Assembly (NCBI RefSeq): GCF_033441515.1
Contig: NZ_JAWQJT010000003.1
Location: 434,001 to 498,000 of the forward strand
Length of the DNA stretch: 64,000 bases
From: Amycolatopsis solani
GTDB taxonomy: Bacteria; Actinomycetota; Actinomycetes; Mycobacteriales; Pseudonocardiaceae
Reading direction: 5' to 3'
Made by a program: the position numbers and the translations under genes. The notes under the pieces were generated by a model. That model made no database searches, was not told where the DNA came from, and worked only from the letters and a program-made list of their open reading frames with translations. Positions 9,283-17,593 of the stretch are shown here, in pieces. Within the stretch, counting starts at the first letter, position 1. Every line of letters begins with the position of its first letter.

Positions 9283-9309
9283 CGCTGAGCCGGACCGGTC
9301 TGCTCAGCG
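9283..9309. promoter_or_regulatory. Candidate operator of the shared IclR regulon (site 2)
   Basis: CGCTGAGC at each end, in inverted orientation, flanks an 11-bp centre (CGGACCGGTCT), giving a near-perfect 27-bp palindrome 47 bp upstream of the CoA-ligase start. Each half resembles CGSTGAGCGGACC. The role is inferred. Confidence 0.55.
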
Positions 9310-9355
9310 GACCAGCGGCTTGGGCCGGGTCCGGGCCGGTCCGACGATCACCCGG

Positions 9356-10888
9356 GTGAGCGAACTTTCGCCGGACACCCCGGTCGAGCTGCTGACCAGC
9401 CGAGCCCGGCAGGATCCGGACCGCGAGCTGGTCCGCTTCGACGACGGCACGCGCCTGCGGATCGGCGACGTCGACGCAGGCTCGCGTGCTGTCGCTTCGC
9501 GGCTCGGCGTCGTCCCCGGGGAGCGCGTGCTGACCTGCGTGCGGCCGGGGCGCGCCGCCGTGGAGCTGCTCTTCGGCCTCGCCCGGCGAGGCGCGGTGGA
9601 GGTGCCGCTGGCCCTCGACGTCACGCTCCCGGCGGCCGCGGCGATCCGGCACTCGACCAGGGCATCGCTGCTGATCGCCGGCACTTCGGCGCTCGCCGCC
9701 AACCCCGCCCTGCTGACCCTGGCCGAGCGGGTCGTCCTCGTCCGCGAGGACGATCCCGGACCGCCGGGGCACCCGTTCCTCGACGAGCTGCCGGTGACCG
9801 GAGCCCGGGAGCACCGTCCCGCGCCGGGTGACGTGCTCGTCGTGCTGTCCACTTCGGGCACCACCGGCCGCGCGAAAGCCGCCGAACTCCCGCACTTCGC
9901 CGCCGTGCGGCACGCCCGCCGGGTGGCGGCGACCATGGGCTACGGCCCCGGGGACGTCCTGCTCAACGTGTTCCCGTGGCACCACGTCAACGTCCGGCAC
10001 ACCGCGCTCCTGCCCGCGTTGCTGACCGGGGCACGGCTGGTCGCCCACCGCCGGTTCTCCGCGTCCCGGTTCTGGGAGATCTGCCGCGCCGAAAGGGTCA
10101 CGGCGTTCAACTTCATGGGCGCGATGCTGGCCATCCTGGACCGTCAGCCGGGCACCGACCGCGATCACGCCGTCCGCCTGGCCTACGGCGCCCCGGCCCC
10201 CGCCGAGCTGGCCGCGCGGTTCCTCGACCGCTTCGGCGTGAAAGCGCTCGAGGCCTACGCCAGCACCGAACTCGGGGACGTCGCCGCGAACACCCCGCAC
10301 GACTGGCGGCCGGGCACGGCGGGCCGGGTCGTCCCCGAGTACGAAGTCTCGATCCTCGACGACACCGGCCGGCCCCTTCCGCCCGGCGAGACCGGCCAGA
10401 TCGCCGTCCGGGCCCAGCGGCCGGACATGCGGTTCCGCGGCTACGCGGGCGACCCCGCCACCACCGCCGCCGTGCTCCAGGACGGCTGGTTCCGCACCGG
10501 CGACCGCGGCCGTCTCGACGCCGACGGCTTCCTCACCTTCGCCGGGCGGCGCGGTGACGTCGTCCGGCGGCGCGGGGAGAACATCGCGACCTGGGACGTC
10601 GAGCAGGTGCTGCGGGCGCTGCCCGGCGTGGTCGACGCCGCCGCGATCGGGGTCGAGTCGGACCTCACCGAGCAGGAGCTCCTCGTCGTGCTCGCCACCG
10701 ATCGCGCGCTCGACGGGCCCGCCGTGCGGGACTGGTGCCGCACGCGGCTGCCGCGGCACGCCCAGCCGCGGTACGTGCGGATCGCGCGGGAGCTGCCGCG
10801 CAACGGGAGCGGCAAGGTCGTCAAGGCGCTGCTGCCGTCCACTGTGGACGAGCACACGTGGGACGCCGAAGCCCGGTCCACCCAGTGA
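9356..10888 (+). CDS. AMP-dependent acyl/aryl-CoA ligase
   Basis: 510 residues of the ANL superfamily. The phosphate-binding loop LSTSGTTGRAK lies near residue 165, the A5-like motif EAYASTELGD near 305, the hinge region GWFRTGDRGRLDADGFL near 380 and the catalytic Lys in NGSGKVVK near 490. It activates a carboxylic acid with ATP and transfers it to CoA. The GTG at 9356 lacks a strong ribosome binding site, so the start is less certain. It leads a unit with a CoA transferase and an enoyl-CoA hydratase, suggesting activation and processing of an aromatic or unsaturated acid. Confidence 0.9.
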   Translation: MSELSPDTPVELLTSRARQDPDRELVRFDDGTRLRIGDVDAGSRAVASRLGVVPGERVLTCVRPGRAAVELLFGLARRGAVEVPLALDVTLPAAAAIRHSTRASLLIAGTSALAANPALLTLAERVVLVREDDPGPPGHPFLDELPVTGAREHRPAPGDVLVVLSTSGTTGRAKAAELPHFAAVRHARRVAATMGYGPGDVLLNVFPWHHVNVRHTALLPALLTGARLVAHRRFSASRFWEICRAERVTAFNFMGAMLAILDRQPGTDRDHAVRLAYGAPAPAELAARFLDRFGVKALEAYASTELGDVAANTPHDWRPGTAGRVVPEYEVSILDDTGRPLPPGETGQIAVRAQRPDMRFRGYAGDPATTAAVLQDGWFRTGDRGRLDADGFLTFAGRRGDVVRRRGENIATWDVEQVLRALPGVVDAAAIGVESDLTEQELLVVLATDRALDGPAVRDWCRTRLPRHAQPRYVRIARELPRNGSGKVVKALLPSTVDEHTWDAEARSTQ

Positions 10889-10960
10889 ACCGCGGGCGAC
10901 CGGGCGGGTACCTCCGCTGCCTACGGTCGGCCGACATCCCCGTTGCCGCAGGAGGACCCG

Positions 10961-13075
10961 TTGCGTGTACTCGACCTCACCGACGAACTGGCCCGGCAGG
11001 GCGCCCGGCTGCTGGTCGGGCTCGGCGCCGACGTCGTGCGCGTCGACGACGACCTGACCGGGCCCGAGCGCATCCACTGGCACGCCGGGAAGAAGCTGGC
11101 GGCGGATCTCGACGCGCTGGCCCGGGAAGCCGACGTCATCCTGGAAAGCGGGCCGGTGGCGAAGCTGCGTGGCCTGCACGCCGACGGGACCTCGCGGTGG
11201 CCGGACGCCGTCCACGTCGTCGTGACGCCGTTCGGCCTCACCGGCCCGCGCCGCGACTGGCTCGGCGGCGACCTCGTGCTCGCCTCCGCCGGGGGGATGA
11301 CCTGGCTCGGCGGCAAGCCCGGCGGCCCGCCCGAACCGCCGCCGCGCGAGCAGGCCTGCCAGCTGGCCGGCGCGCACGGCGCGATCGCCGCCCTGCTGGG
11401 CGTGCTCGCCGGGACCGGGCAGCTGATCGACGTCTCGGCCCAGGAAGCGGTCGCCGCGACGCTGGAAACGGGCGCGATCTCGTGGATCCACGCCGGCCGG
11501 TTCCCGGTCCGCAACGGCGGCGTCTACGAGCACGTCGCCCATCGGATCTTCGCGGCCGCCGACGGGTACGTCGCGGGCGGCTACTCCGGCAGCGAGCGCA
11601 TGTGGACCGGCCTTCGGGACTGGCTGGCTGAGGAAGGAGAGGCCGGTGACCTCCTGGACGAGCGGTTCGCCGATCAGGTGGTGCGGTGGGCCGAGCGTCC
11701 GCACGTCGACGACGTCGTCGCCCGGTTCGTCGCCAAGCGCACCGCGGCCGAGGTCGCCGAGGAGGGCCGCGCCCGTTCTCTGCCGTGGGCCGAGGTGACT
11801 CCGCCGGCGGAGCTGACCCGCAACCCGCAGCTGCGCGACCGGCAGTTCTTCGTCTCCGTCGACGGCATCGAGGACGCCGGCTTCCCCTGGAACGCCCCCG
11901 GCCTGCCCCGGCCGGTGACGCTGTCCCCGCTCACCGAAGGCGGGTGGACCAGCGCGCCGGTGCAACGGCGACCCGCGCGGAGCCGCGCGCTCGACGGCGT
12001 CCGGGTGCTGGACCTGACCTGGGTGCTGGCCGGGCCCTACGCGACCAAGATCCTCGCCGAGCACGGCGCCGACGTCGTCAAGGTCGAGTCGAAGCACCGA
12101 CACGACCCGACGCGGTTTTCGACGTCCATGCGGCTGCGGCCGGACGCCGGGCCCGACGACTCCGGCTACTTCCTGAACTTCAACCGTGGCAAGCGAAGCG
12201 TCGCGCTCAACCTGCGCACGCCCGAAGGGCAGGCGGTCCTGCGGGAACTGGCCGCCCACTGCGACGTCGTCGTGGAGAACTTCAGCCCGGGCGTGCTGGC
12301 GAAGTGGGGCTTGGACTACGAGTCGCTGCGCGCGATCAACCCGAAAGCGATCCTGGTGTCGATGTCCGGCGTCGGGCACACCGGGCCGTGGCGGAAGGCC
12401 GTCACCTTCGCCGACACGCTCGCCGCGATGTCCGGGCTGTCCGCCGAGACGGCCGAACCGGGCGAAAAGCCACAAGGGCTGGCTTTCGGGCTGGGGGACA
12501 TGGTGGCCGCCAACGCGGCGGTGCTCGGCGCCCTGGACCTGCTGATCCGCGGCGAAGGCGGGCACGTCGACCTCTCGCAGCTGGAGGCGATGGCGGCCAC
12601 GATGGGCCCGGCGGTCCTCGGCACCGCGCGTTCCGCGCCGCACGGCGTCTACCCGGCGGCCGGGGACGACCGGTGGGTGGCCATCGCCCCGCAAGACGAA
12701 ACGCAGTGGGCCGCGCTGCGGGCCTTGGCTTCGGACGAGATCGACACCCTCGCTGCCTGGACCCGGCCGCAGGACGCCGAGGACCTCACCGCCCGGCTGC
12801 AGGCCGCCGGGGTCCCCGCGGCCGTCGTGGCGACCGGTCGCGACCTCGTCCAGGACGAGCACTTGGCCGAACGCGGCTTCTACGAGCGCCTCGACCACCC
12901 GATCGCGGGCGCGGTGCTGCACGAGGGCATCGTCGCGCGCCTCGCGGCGACCCCGGGCGCGCTCACCTCGCCCGCTCCCCTGCTCGGCCAGCACACCGAC
13001 CCGGTCCTGCGCGAGCTCCTGGGCTTCGACGACGACCGCCTGGCCGCCCTGCGCGCCGCCGGGATCACCGAATGA
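10961..13075 (+). CDS. Two-domain CaiB/BaiF (family III) CoA transferase
   Basis: 704 residues, about twice the usual 380-430, made of two tandem CaiB/BaiF units (about 1-330 and 345-700). The second is more canonical, beginning GVRVLDLTWVLAGPYATKIL with NFNRGKRSVALNLRTPEG. Each half keeps the conserved Asp region (QLIDVSAQEA in the first, HVDLSQLEAM in the second). Family III enzymes move CoA between carboxylates through aspartyl-CoA intermediates. A TTG start at 10961 is chosen because GGAGG lies five bases upstream. It sits between the ligase and the hydratase in one operon. The fusion may mimic the homodimer of single-domain relatives. Confidence 0.88.
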   Translation: MRVLDLTDELARQGARLLVGLGADVVRVDDDLTGPERIHWHAGKKLAADLDALAREADVILESGPVAKLRGLHADGTSRWPDAVHVVVTPFGLTGPRRDWLGGDLVLASAGGMTWLGGKPGGPPEPPPREQACQLAGAHGAIAALLGVLAGTGQLIDVSAQEAVAATLETGAISWIHAGRFPVRNGGVYEHVAHRIFAAADGYVAGGYSGSERMWTGLRDWLAEEGEAGDLLDERFADQVVRWAERPHVDDVVARFVAKRTAAEVAEEGRARSLPWAEVTPPAELTRNPQLRDRQFFVSVDGIEDAGFPWNAPGLPRPVTLSPLTEGGWTSAPVQRRPARSRALDGVRVLDLTWVLAGPYATKILAEHGADVVKVESKHRHDPTRFSTSMRLRPDAGPDDSGYFLNFNRGKRSVALNLRTPEGQAVLRELAAHCDVVVENFSPGVLAKWGLDYESLRAINPKAILVSMSGVGHTGPWRKAVTFADTLAAMSGLSAETAEPGEKPQGLAFGLGDMVAANAAVLGALDLLIRGEGGHVDLSQLEAMAATMGPAVLGTARSAPHGVYPAAGDDRWVAIAPQDETQWAALRALASDEIDTLAAWTRPQDAEDLTARLQAAGVPAAVVATGRDLVQDEHLAERGFYERLDHPIAGAVLHEGIVARLAATPGALTSPAPLLGQHTDPVLRELLGFDDDRLAALRAAGITE

Positions 13076-13086
13076 AAGGAACCCGC

Positions 13087-13854
13087 ATGCCGGTCCTGAC
13101 CACCACCCGGGACGCCGGGGTAGCGACGATCCGGATCGACCGGCCGCCGGCCAACGCCGTCGATCCGGCCATGATCGCGGAGTTCCGCGAGGTGCTGCCG
13201 CCGCTGGCCGAAGACCCGGACGTGCGGTGCCTGGTCATCACCGGCACCGGCAAGTTCTTCATCGCCGGCGCCGACATCGCCGTCATGCGGGACCTGTCCG
13301 ACGTCAACCAGGCGAAGATGCGCGGCTGGATCGAGGTGCAGCGGATCCTGGAACGGGCCCCGAAACCGGTGATCGCCGCCATGAACGGCCACGCCCTCGG
13401 CGGTGGCGCCGAGCTGGCCTTGGCCTGCGACCTGCGGATCCTCTCGGCCACGGCGAGCTTCGGCTACCCGGAGATCACCCTCGGCCTGTTCCCCGGGGCG
13501 GGCGGCAGCCAGCGGCTCCCCCGGCTCGTCGGACCGCACCGGGCCAAGCGGCTGATGATCGAGGGCACGCGCCTGTCCGCCCAGCAGGCCCTGGAGTTCG
13601 GCTTGGTGGATCGGGTGGTCGAGCCCGGGCTGTTCGACGCCGCGGTCGCCGAGGAGGCCCAGCTGCTCGCGGCCAAGCCGACCGCGGCCATCGGCATCCT
13701 CAAACGGGTCGTCGACGAAGGTCACGGCCTGCCGATCGAGGAAGCCTTGCTACGCGAAGGGAAAGGCGTCGCGGAGCTGATCCGCACCGCGGACGCCGCC
13801 GAGGGCCTGCAAGCCTTCCTGGACAAGCGCCCGCCCCGGTTCATCGGCCACTGA
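13087..13854 (+). CDS. Enoyl-CoA hydratase/isomerase (crotonase family)
   Basis: 255 residues. Oxyanion-hole segments FIAGADIAVM (near 63) and GHALGGGAELALACD (near 105) are present, and both acid-base Glu positions of true hydratases are retained (GGGAEL and YPEITLGLFPGAGGSQ). It hydrates a trans-2-enoyl-CoA to a 3-hydroxyacyl-CoA. AAAGGA lies upstream of ATG 13087; an alternative ATG at 13072 overlaps the previous stop. It is the last gene of the ligase-transferase-hydratase operon, followed 3 bp after its stop by a palindromic element. Confidence 0.92.
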   Translation: MPVLTTTRDAGVATIRIDRPPANAVDPAMIAEFREVLPPLAEDPDVRCLVITGTGKFFIAGADIAVMRDLSDVNQAKMRGWIEVQRILERAPKPVIAAMNGHALGGGAELALACDLRILSATASFGYPEITLGLFPGAGGSQRLPRLVGPHRAKRLMIEGTRLSAQQALEFGLVDRVVEPGLFDAAVAEEAQLLAAKPTAAIGILKRVVDEGHGLPIEEALLREGKGVAELIRTADAAEGLQAFLDKRPPRFIGH

Positions 13855-13856
13855 GA

Positions 13857-13904
13857 GGTCGGGAGTGTTTAGGACGGTTAGAACCGTCCTAAACACTCAC
13901 GACC
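13857..13904. repeat. Palindromic GTGAGTGTT element, copy 2 (between convergent genes)
   Basis: Arms 13857-13879 and 13882-13904 pair at 22 of 23 positions (mismatch 13862/13899) around an AG loop. It lies exactly between the stops of the convergent hydratase and ferredoxin genes, the position expected of a bidirectional terminator. Confidence 0.85.
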
Positions 13905-13907
13905 GGG

Positions 13908-14243
13908 TCAGTACTGGGCGACCATCGGGGTGTCCACGCCGAGGTCGCCGATCGTGCCGGCGCCGCCGGGGTCGCCGAGGGGCGCGTCGCGGCCGGGCAG
14001 GGGCTGCTCGAAGAAGGCGATCGAGTCCGTCACGAACACCGTCTTGCTCTCGTCGCCACGCGCTTTGCGGTCGACGAAGATGGCGTCCACCGGGCACTCC
14101 GGCTCGCACGCGCCGCATTCGATGCACTCGTTGGTGTTGATGTAGCTCTTGCGCTCGCCGACGTAGATGCAGTCGACAGGGCAGACGTCCAGGCAGGCGC
14201 GGTCGGTGACGTCGATGCAGTTGGCGCCGATGACGTAGGCCAT
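13908..14243 (-). CDS. fdxA: 7Fe ferredoxin ([3Fe-4S][4Fe-4S], FdxA type)
   Basis: 111 residues. The cysteine pattern of seven-iron ferredoxins is clear: CIDVTDRACLDVCPVDC near residues 9-25 and CIECGACEPECP near 39-50. Actinobacterial proteins of this type pass electrons to oxygenases, including P450s. It lies just downstream of a ferredoxin reductase and next to a Rieske oxygenase, so it probably forms part of that electron chain, although Rieske systems more often use [2Fe-2S] ferredoxins. The start follows AGGAAAA. Confidence 0.93.
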   Translation of the reverse strand: MAYVIGANCIDVTDRACLDVCPVDCIYVGERKSYINTNECIECGACEPECPVDAIFVDRKARGDESKTVFVTDSIAFFEQPLPGRDAPLGDPGGAGTIGDLGVDTPMVAQY

Positions 14244-14260
14244 GGGTTTTCCTTCCGGGG

Positions 14261-15238
14261 TCAGGAGTTCTCGGTCGAGTGACCGGGGAAGAGGGACAGT
14301 TCGGGGTCGAGGGCGACCGCGGCGTTGTTCACCGCCGTGGCGACTTCGCCGAAGCCGACGGACATCAGGCGCACCTTGCCCTCGTACTCGGTCACGTCCC
14401 CGGCGGCGTAGACGCGGTCGAGGCTGGTGCGCATCCGCGAGTCGACCAGGATCGACCGGCCGCGCAGCTCCATCCCCCAGGACGCCAGGGGGCCGAGGTT
14501 GCTCACGAAGCCCAGCGCGGCGATTACACTGTCCACTTCGAACACCTGCGGCTGGTCTTCGCCCCGCACGCGGACGTGAGCCAGCCGCAGCGTCTCTTCT
14601 CCGGTAAGCGCTTCCACTTCGGCGTCGGTGACGATCCGCGTTCCCCCGGCGGTGACGGCCGTGACGCTCGCCGCGTGCGCGCGGAACGCCGACCGCCGGT
14701 GGACGAGGGTGACGGACTTCGCGATCGGCTCCAAGGCCAGGGCCCAATCGACCGCGCTGTCGCCGCCACCCACGACGAGCACGTTGTGGCCGATGTGCGC
14801 GTCGAGGTCGGTGACGAAGTAGCTCAGGCCCCGGCCGAGGTAGTCCTCCCCGGCGGGCAACTTGCGCGGGGTGAACGTGCCGATCCCGGCCGTGAGGATC
14901 ACCGCGCCGGCGCGCACGACCACGCCGTCGGACAGGGTGACCTCGGGCCGGCCGTCCTCGGCGCGGCCCAGCGCGACGGCTTGGCGGCCCAGCAAGTACT
15001 CAGGGCTGTGGCCATGAGCCTGGTCCAGCAGCGCGGCCACGAAGTCGCGGCCCCGCACGCGCGGCAACCCGGCGACGTCGAGGATTTCCTTTTCCGGGTA
15101 GAGCGCGGCGATCTGCCCGCCCGGCTGGGGCAGCCCGTCGACCACGACGGTGCGCAGGCCGCGGAAGCCCGCGCAGTAGGCGCCGTAGAGGCCGGTCGGT
15201 CCGGCGCCGACCAGCAGGATGTCGGTGTCGAGGGCCAT
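14261..15238 (-). CDS. Ferredoxin-NADP(+) reductase, thioredoxin-reductase-like type
   Basis: 325 residues. FAD-binding LLVGAGPTGLYGAYCAGFRG is at the N-terminus, NADPH-binding VLVVGGGDSAVDWALAL near 155, and the second FAD motif RVYAAGDVTEYEGKVRLMSVGFGE near 285. The CxxC redox pair of thioredoxin reductases is absent, which points to the TrxR-like ferredoxin reductases. It would pass electrons from NADPH to the 7Fe ferredoxin 17 bp downstream and on to the Rieske oxygenase, whose gene is divergent. GGAGG precedes ATG 15238. Confidence 0.92.
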   Translation of the reverse strand: MALDTDILLVGAGPTGLYGAYCAGFRGLRTVVVDGLPQPGGQIAALYPEKEILDVAGLPRVRGRDFVAALLDQAHGHSPEYLLGRQAVALGRAEDGRPEVTLSDGVVVRAGAVILTAGIGTFTPRKLPAGEDYLGRGLSYFVTDLDAHIGHNVLVVGGGDSAVDWALALEPIAKSVTLVHRRSAFRAHAASVTAVTAGGTRIVTDAEVEALTGEETLRLAHVRVRGEDQPQVFEVDSVIAALGFVSNLGPLASWGMELRGRSILVDSRMRTSLDRVYAAGDVTEYEGKVRLMSVGFGEVATAVNNAAVALDPELSLFPGHSTENS

Positions 15239-15315
15239 GAGTCCTCCGTGGGATGTCGAAAGTGGACAGCGTCGGACAGTAAGCGGGTCGCGCGGCGCGG
15301 ACCCGGATCGCGGAC

Positions 15316-15365
15316 CGGTGAGCGGACCACGGCCCGGTTTTCGGATCGGGTTCGGTGAGCGGACC
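15316..15365. promoter_or_regulatory. Candidate operators of the shared IclR regulon (site 3)
   Basis: Two direct copies of CGGTGAGCGGACC lie at 15316-15328 and 15353-15365, 37 bp apart, in the 199-bp region between the ferredoxin reductase and the Rieske operon. The second is part of a 19-bp string (GGTTCGGTGAGCGGACCGG, 15349-15367) that recurs exactly at 21696-21714 upstream of an IclR gene. Confidence 0.65.
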
Positions 15366-15437
15366 GGAGGCGTTGGCCGACCGGGCCGGCGGTGGTGGAC
15401 TCACCGTCAGCTTCGGCACAACGAACTTGGAGCGGTC

Positions 15438-16661
15438 ATGAGCGTGCAGAACGGCGAGACGGCCACCACCCCGGCCCGGCGCGGCCGGCGCCCGGCGAGG
15501 CTCCCGGGCCGGCAGGACTGGTCGAGCTGGCCGCACTACCAGGCCGCGGCGGCCGGGTTCCGCGGCTACTGGTACCCGGTGGGCTACTCGTCGCGGTTCA
15601 CCGGCAAGCCCCGGCAGATCACCCTGCTCGGGCAGAAGATCGTGCTGATCCGCGACGGCGGAAAGGTGTACGCGCTGAAGGACCGCTGCCCGCACCGCGG
15701 CGTCCCGCTGTCGGAGGGCAACCAGCAGTTCCCGGGCACGATCTCGTGCCCGTACCACGGCTGGACGTTCGACCTGAAGTCCGGTGACCTCAAGGCCGCC
15801 ATCACCGACGGCCCGGCCTCGCCGATCTGCGGCAAGGTCAAGCAGCCCACCTACGCGGTCGAGGAGCGCCTCGGCATGGTGTGGGTCTTCGTCGGCGACG
15901 GCGAAGAAGCCCCGCCGATCGACGAGCAACTGCCCGAGGAACTGGTCAGCAACGAGGCCATCGTCGGCTCGCGCATCCAGCCCCGCGAAGGCAACTGGCG
16001 CTTCGCGTGCGAGAACGGCTACGACGAAGGCCACGCGAAATACCTGCACCGCACGGCGTTGTGGCGGCTGTTCAAGGCGATGCCGGTGTGGAACGAGACC
16101 CGGATCATCGAGCGCGGGCGGTGGATCTACCGCGTCCAGGACAAGCAGTACTGGACCGCCGACTTCCCCGGCCTGGGCAAGTGGGACAACCAGGCGTGGT
16201 TCAAGCTGAAGCCGCCGAAGAAGGTCGGCAACGTCGGCAACACCAGCACCCACCGCCAGACCAACCCGGTGATCGCCGCGCAGGAGTTCCCCGGCTTCGC
16301 GTCGGTGAGCATGCCCGGCGTGCTGCGGATCGTCTACCCGACGTTCATCCACTACGAGTTCTACGTCCCGGTCGACGCGGACAACCACCTCTACGTCGGT
16401 GTGCTGGCGAGCTTCCAGCGCGGGCTGAAGGCGCTGCCGTTCTACGCCAAGTACCTCGGCTTCGTCCGGTGGCTGTTCCACGGCCAGTTCTCCGGGCAGG
16501 ACAAGTGGATGGTCGAAGTCACCGACGCCCCGCCGGAGAAGCTGTACCGGCCCGACGACTCGCTGCTCAAGTGGCGCAAGCTCGCCGAAGACACCTGCGA
16601 GGAACGCGTCGACCGGCTGGGCGCGCAGGGCGTCTCCGTTCCCGTCCCGGCCGCCGACTGA
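15438..16661 (+). CDS. Rieske non-heme iron oxygenase, alpha subunit (CarAa-like)
   Basis: 407 residues. The Rieske [2Fe-2S] motif is intact (CPHRG near 86, CPYHG near 107), and the mononuclear iron site is in ENGYDEGHAKYLHR near 192. The overall layout, including PGVLRI...HYEFYVPVDADNHLY, recalls carbazole 1,9a-dioxygenase and 2-oxoquinoline 8-monooxygenase alpha subunits, which are homo-oligomeric and need no beta subunit; none is encoded here. It probably hydroxylates an aromatic or heteroaromatic ring, fed by the adjacent ferredoxin and reductase. The stop overlaps the next ATG (TGATG). The substrate assignment is inference. Confidence 0.88.
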   Translation: MSVQNGETATTPARRGRRPARLPGRQDWSSWPHYQAAAAGFRGYWYPVGYSSRFTGKPRQITLLGQKIVLIRDGGKVYALKDRCPHRGVPLSEGNQQFPGTISCPYHGWTFDLKSGDLKAAITDGPASPICGKVKQPTYAVEERLGMVWVFVGDGEEAPPIDEQLPEELVSNEAIVGSRIQPREGNWRFACENGYDEGHAKYLHRTALWRLFKAMPVWNETRIIERGRWIYRVQDKQYWTADFPGLGKWDNQAWFKLKPPKKVGNVGNTSTHRQTNPVIAAQEFPGFASVSMPGVLRIVYPTFIHYEFYVPVDADNHLYVGVLASFQRGLKALPFYAKYLGFVRWLFHGQFSGQDKWMVEVTDAPPEKLYRPDDSLLKWRKLAEDTCEERVDRLGAQGVSVPVPAAD

Positions 16662-17593
16662 TGGCGCGCGTGGTGCTCGGCGTCGGGGCGTCCCACTCGA
16701 CGTTGATGAACACCCACTGGGACAAGGTCGTGCACACCGACCGCGCGGAACGCTTCCGCGACGCACTGCGCGAAGCCCGGAACGAGATCGCCGCGGCGGA
16801 ACCCGATATCGCGATCATCGTCGGCTCCAACCACTTCCGCGGGTTCTGGCTGGACATGATCCCGCCGTTCACCCTCGGCGTCGGCGAGGTGATCGGCTCG
16901 GGCGAGGCGAAGACGCCGTCGGGGCCGCAGAAAACCGCACCGGAGTTCGCCCAGCGGCTCGCCGAAGACCTCGTCGAACGCGGCACTGAAGTGGCCATCT
17001 CGGCACGCCTGCAGATCGACCACGGTCAAACGCACGCGATCCAGTACCTCCTCGACGACCTCGCCGTGCCGGTGGTTCCGTTGGTGGTCAACGTCTTCGC
17101 GGCCCCGCTGCCGCGCACCGACCGCTGCGCCAAGCTGGGCCGCAACATCGCTGCAGCCATCGCGGCCCTGCCCGAGGACCTGCGGGTGGTCGTCATCGCG
17201 TCCGGCGGCCTGTCGCACCAGCTGCCCTGGCCCGACGACTGGCGCGCGCCCGAAGGCGAGGACGAGGAGTTCCTCGTCGAGGCGTGGCTCAACGGCCGCG
17301 GCGACTGGGAAAGCTACGACGGCCGCCGTCGCGAGATCATCACCGCGGCCCGTCCGGTGCTGTTCCCCGAATTCGACGAGGCCTTCTTGGCCGACCTCGA
17401 ACGCGGCGAACTCGAGAAGTACACGTCCCTGACGACCGAGGAGATCGGGAAGGCGGCCGGCAACGGCGGCCAAGAACTGCGCACCTGGCTCGTCATGGCC
17501 GCCGCGCTGGGCTTCGAGCCGGGCCGCGCGCTGGCCTACTCCCCCATGCCCGAATGGCTGACCGGGATGGGCGTCGCGGTGATCCGGCCGTGA
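16661..17593 (+). CDS. Class III extradiol ring-cleavage dioxygenase (MhpB/LigB type)
   Basis: 310 residues, aligning throughout with MhpB, 2,3-dihydroxyphenylpropionate 1,2-dioxygenase. Metal and acid-base His regions are visible in GVGASHSTLMN near residue 11, IIVGSNHFRGFW near 50, QIDHGQTHAIQYLL near 110 and IASGGLSHQLPWP near 175. It cleaves a catechol-type ring next to the hydroxyls with Fe(II) and O2. Its start is fused to the stop of the Rieske gene, matching a hydroxylation then cleavage sequence, and its stop overlaps the next gene (GTGA). Confidence 0.92.
   Translation: MARVVLGVGASHSTLMNTHWDKVVHTDRAERFRDALREARNEIAAAEPDIAIIVGSNHFRGFWLDMIPPFTLGVGEVIGSGEAKTPSGPQKTAPEFAQRLAEDLVERGTEVAISARLQIDHGQTHAIQYLLDDLAVPVVPLVVNVFAAPLPRTDRCAKLGRNIAAAIAALPEDLRVVVIASGGLSHQLPWPDDWRAPEGEDEEFLVEAWLNGRGDWESYDGRRREIITAARPVLFPEFDEAFLADLERGELEKYTSLTTEEIGKAAGNGGQELRTWLVMAAALGFEPGRALAYSPMPEWLTGMGVAVIRP

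Noticed and set aside
9236..12994. A 1252-codon open frame on the minus strand opposite the ligase and CoA-transferase genes
   Set aside because: Its translation is low-complexity Arg/Gly/Val/Asp-rich with no domain, while the plus strand encodes complete families. Long antisense frames are expected at this GC content.
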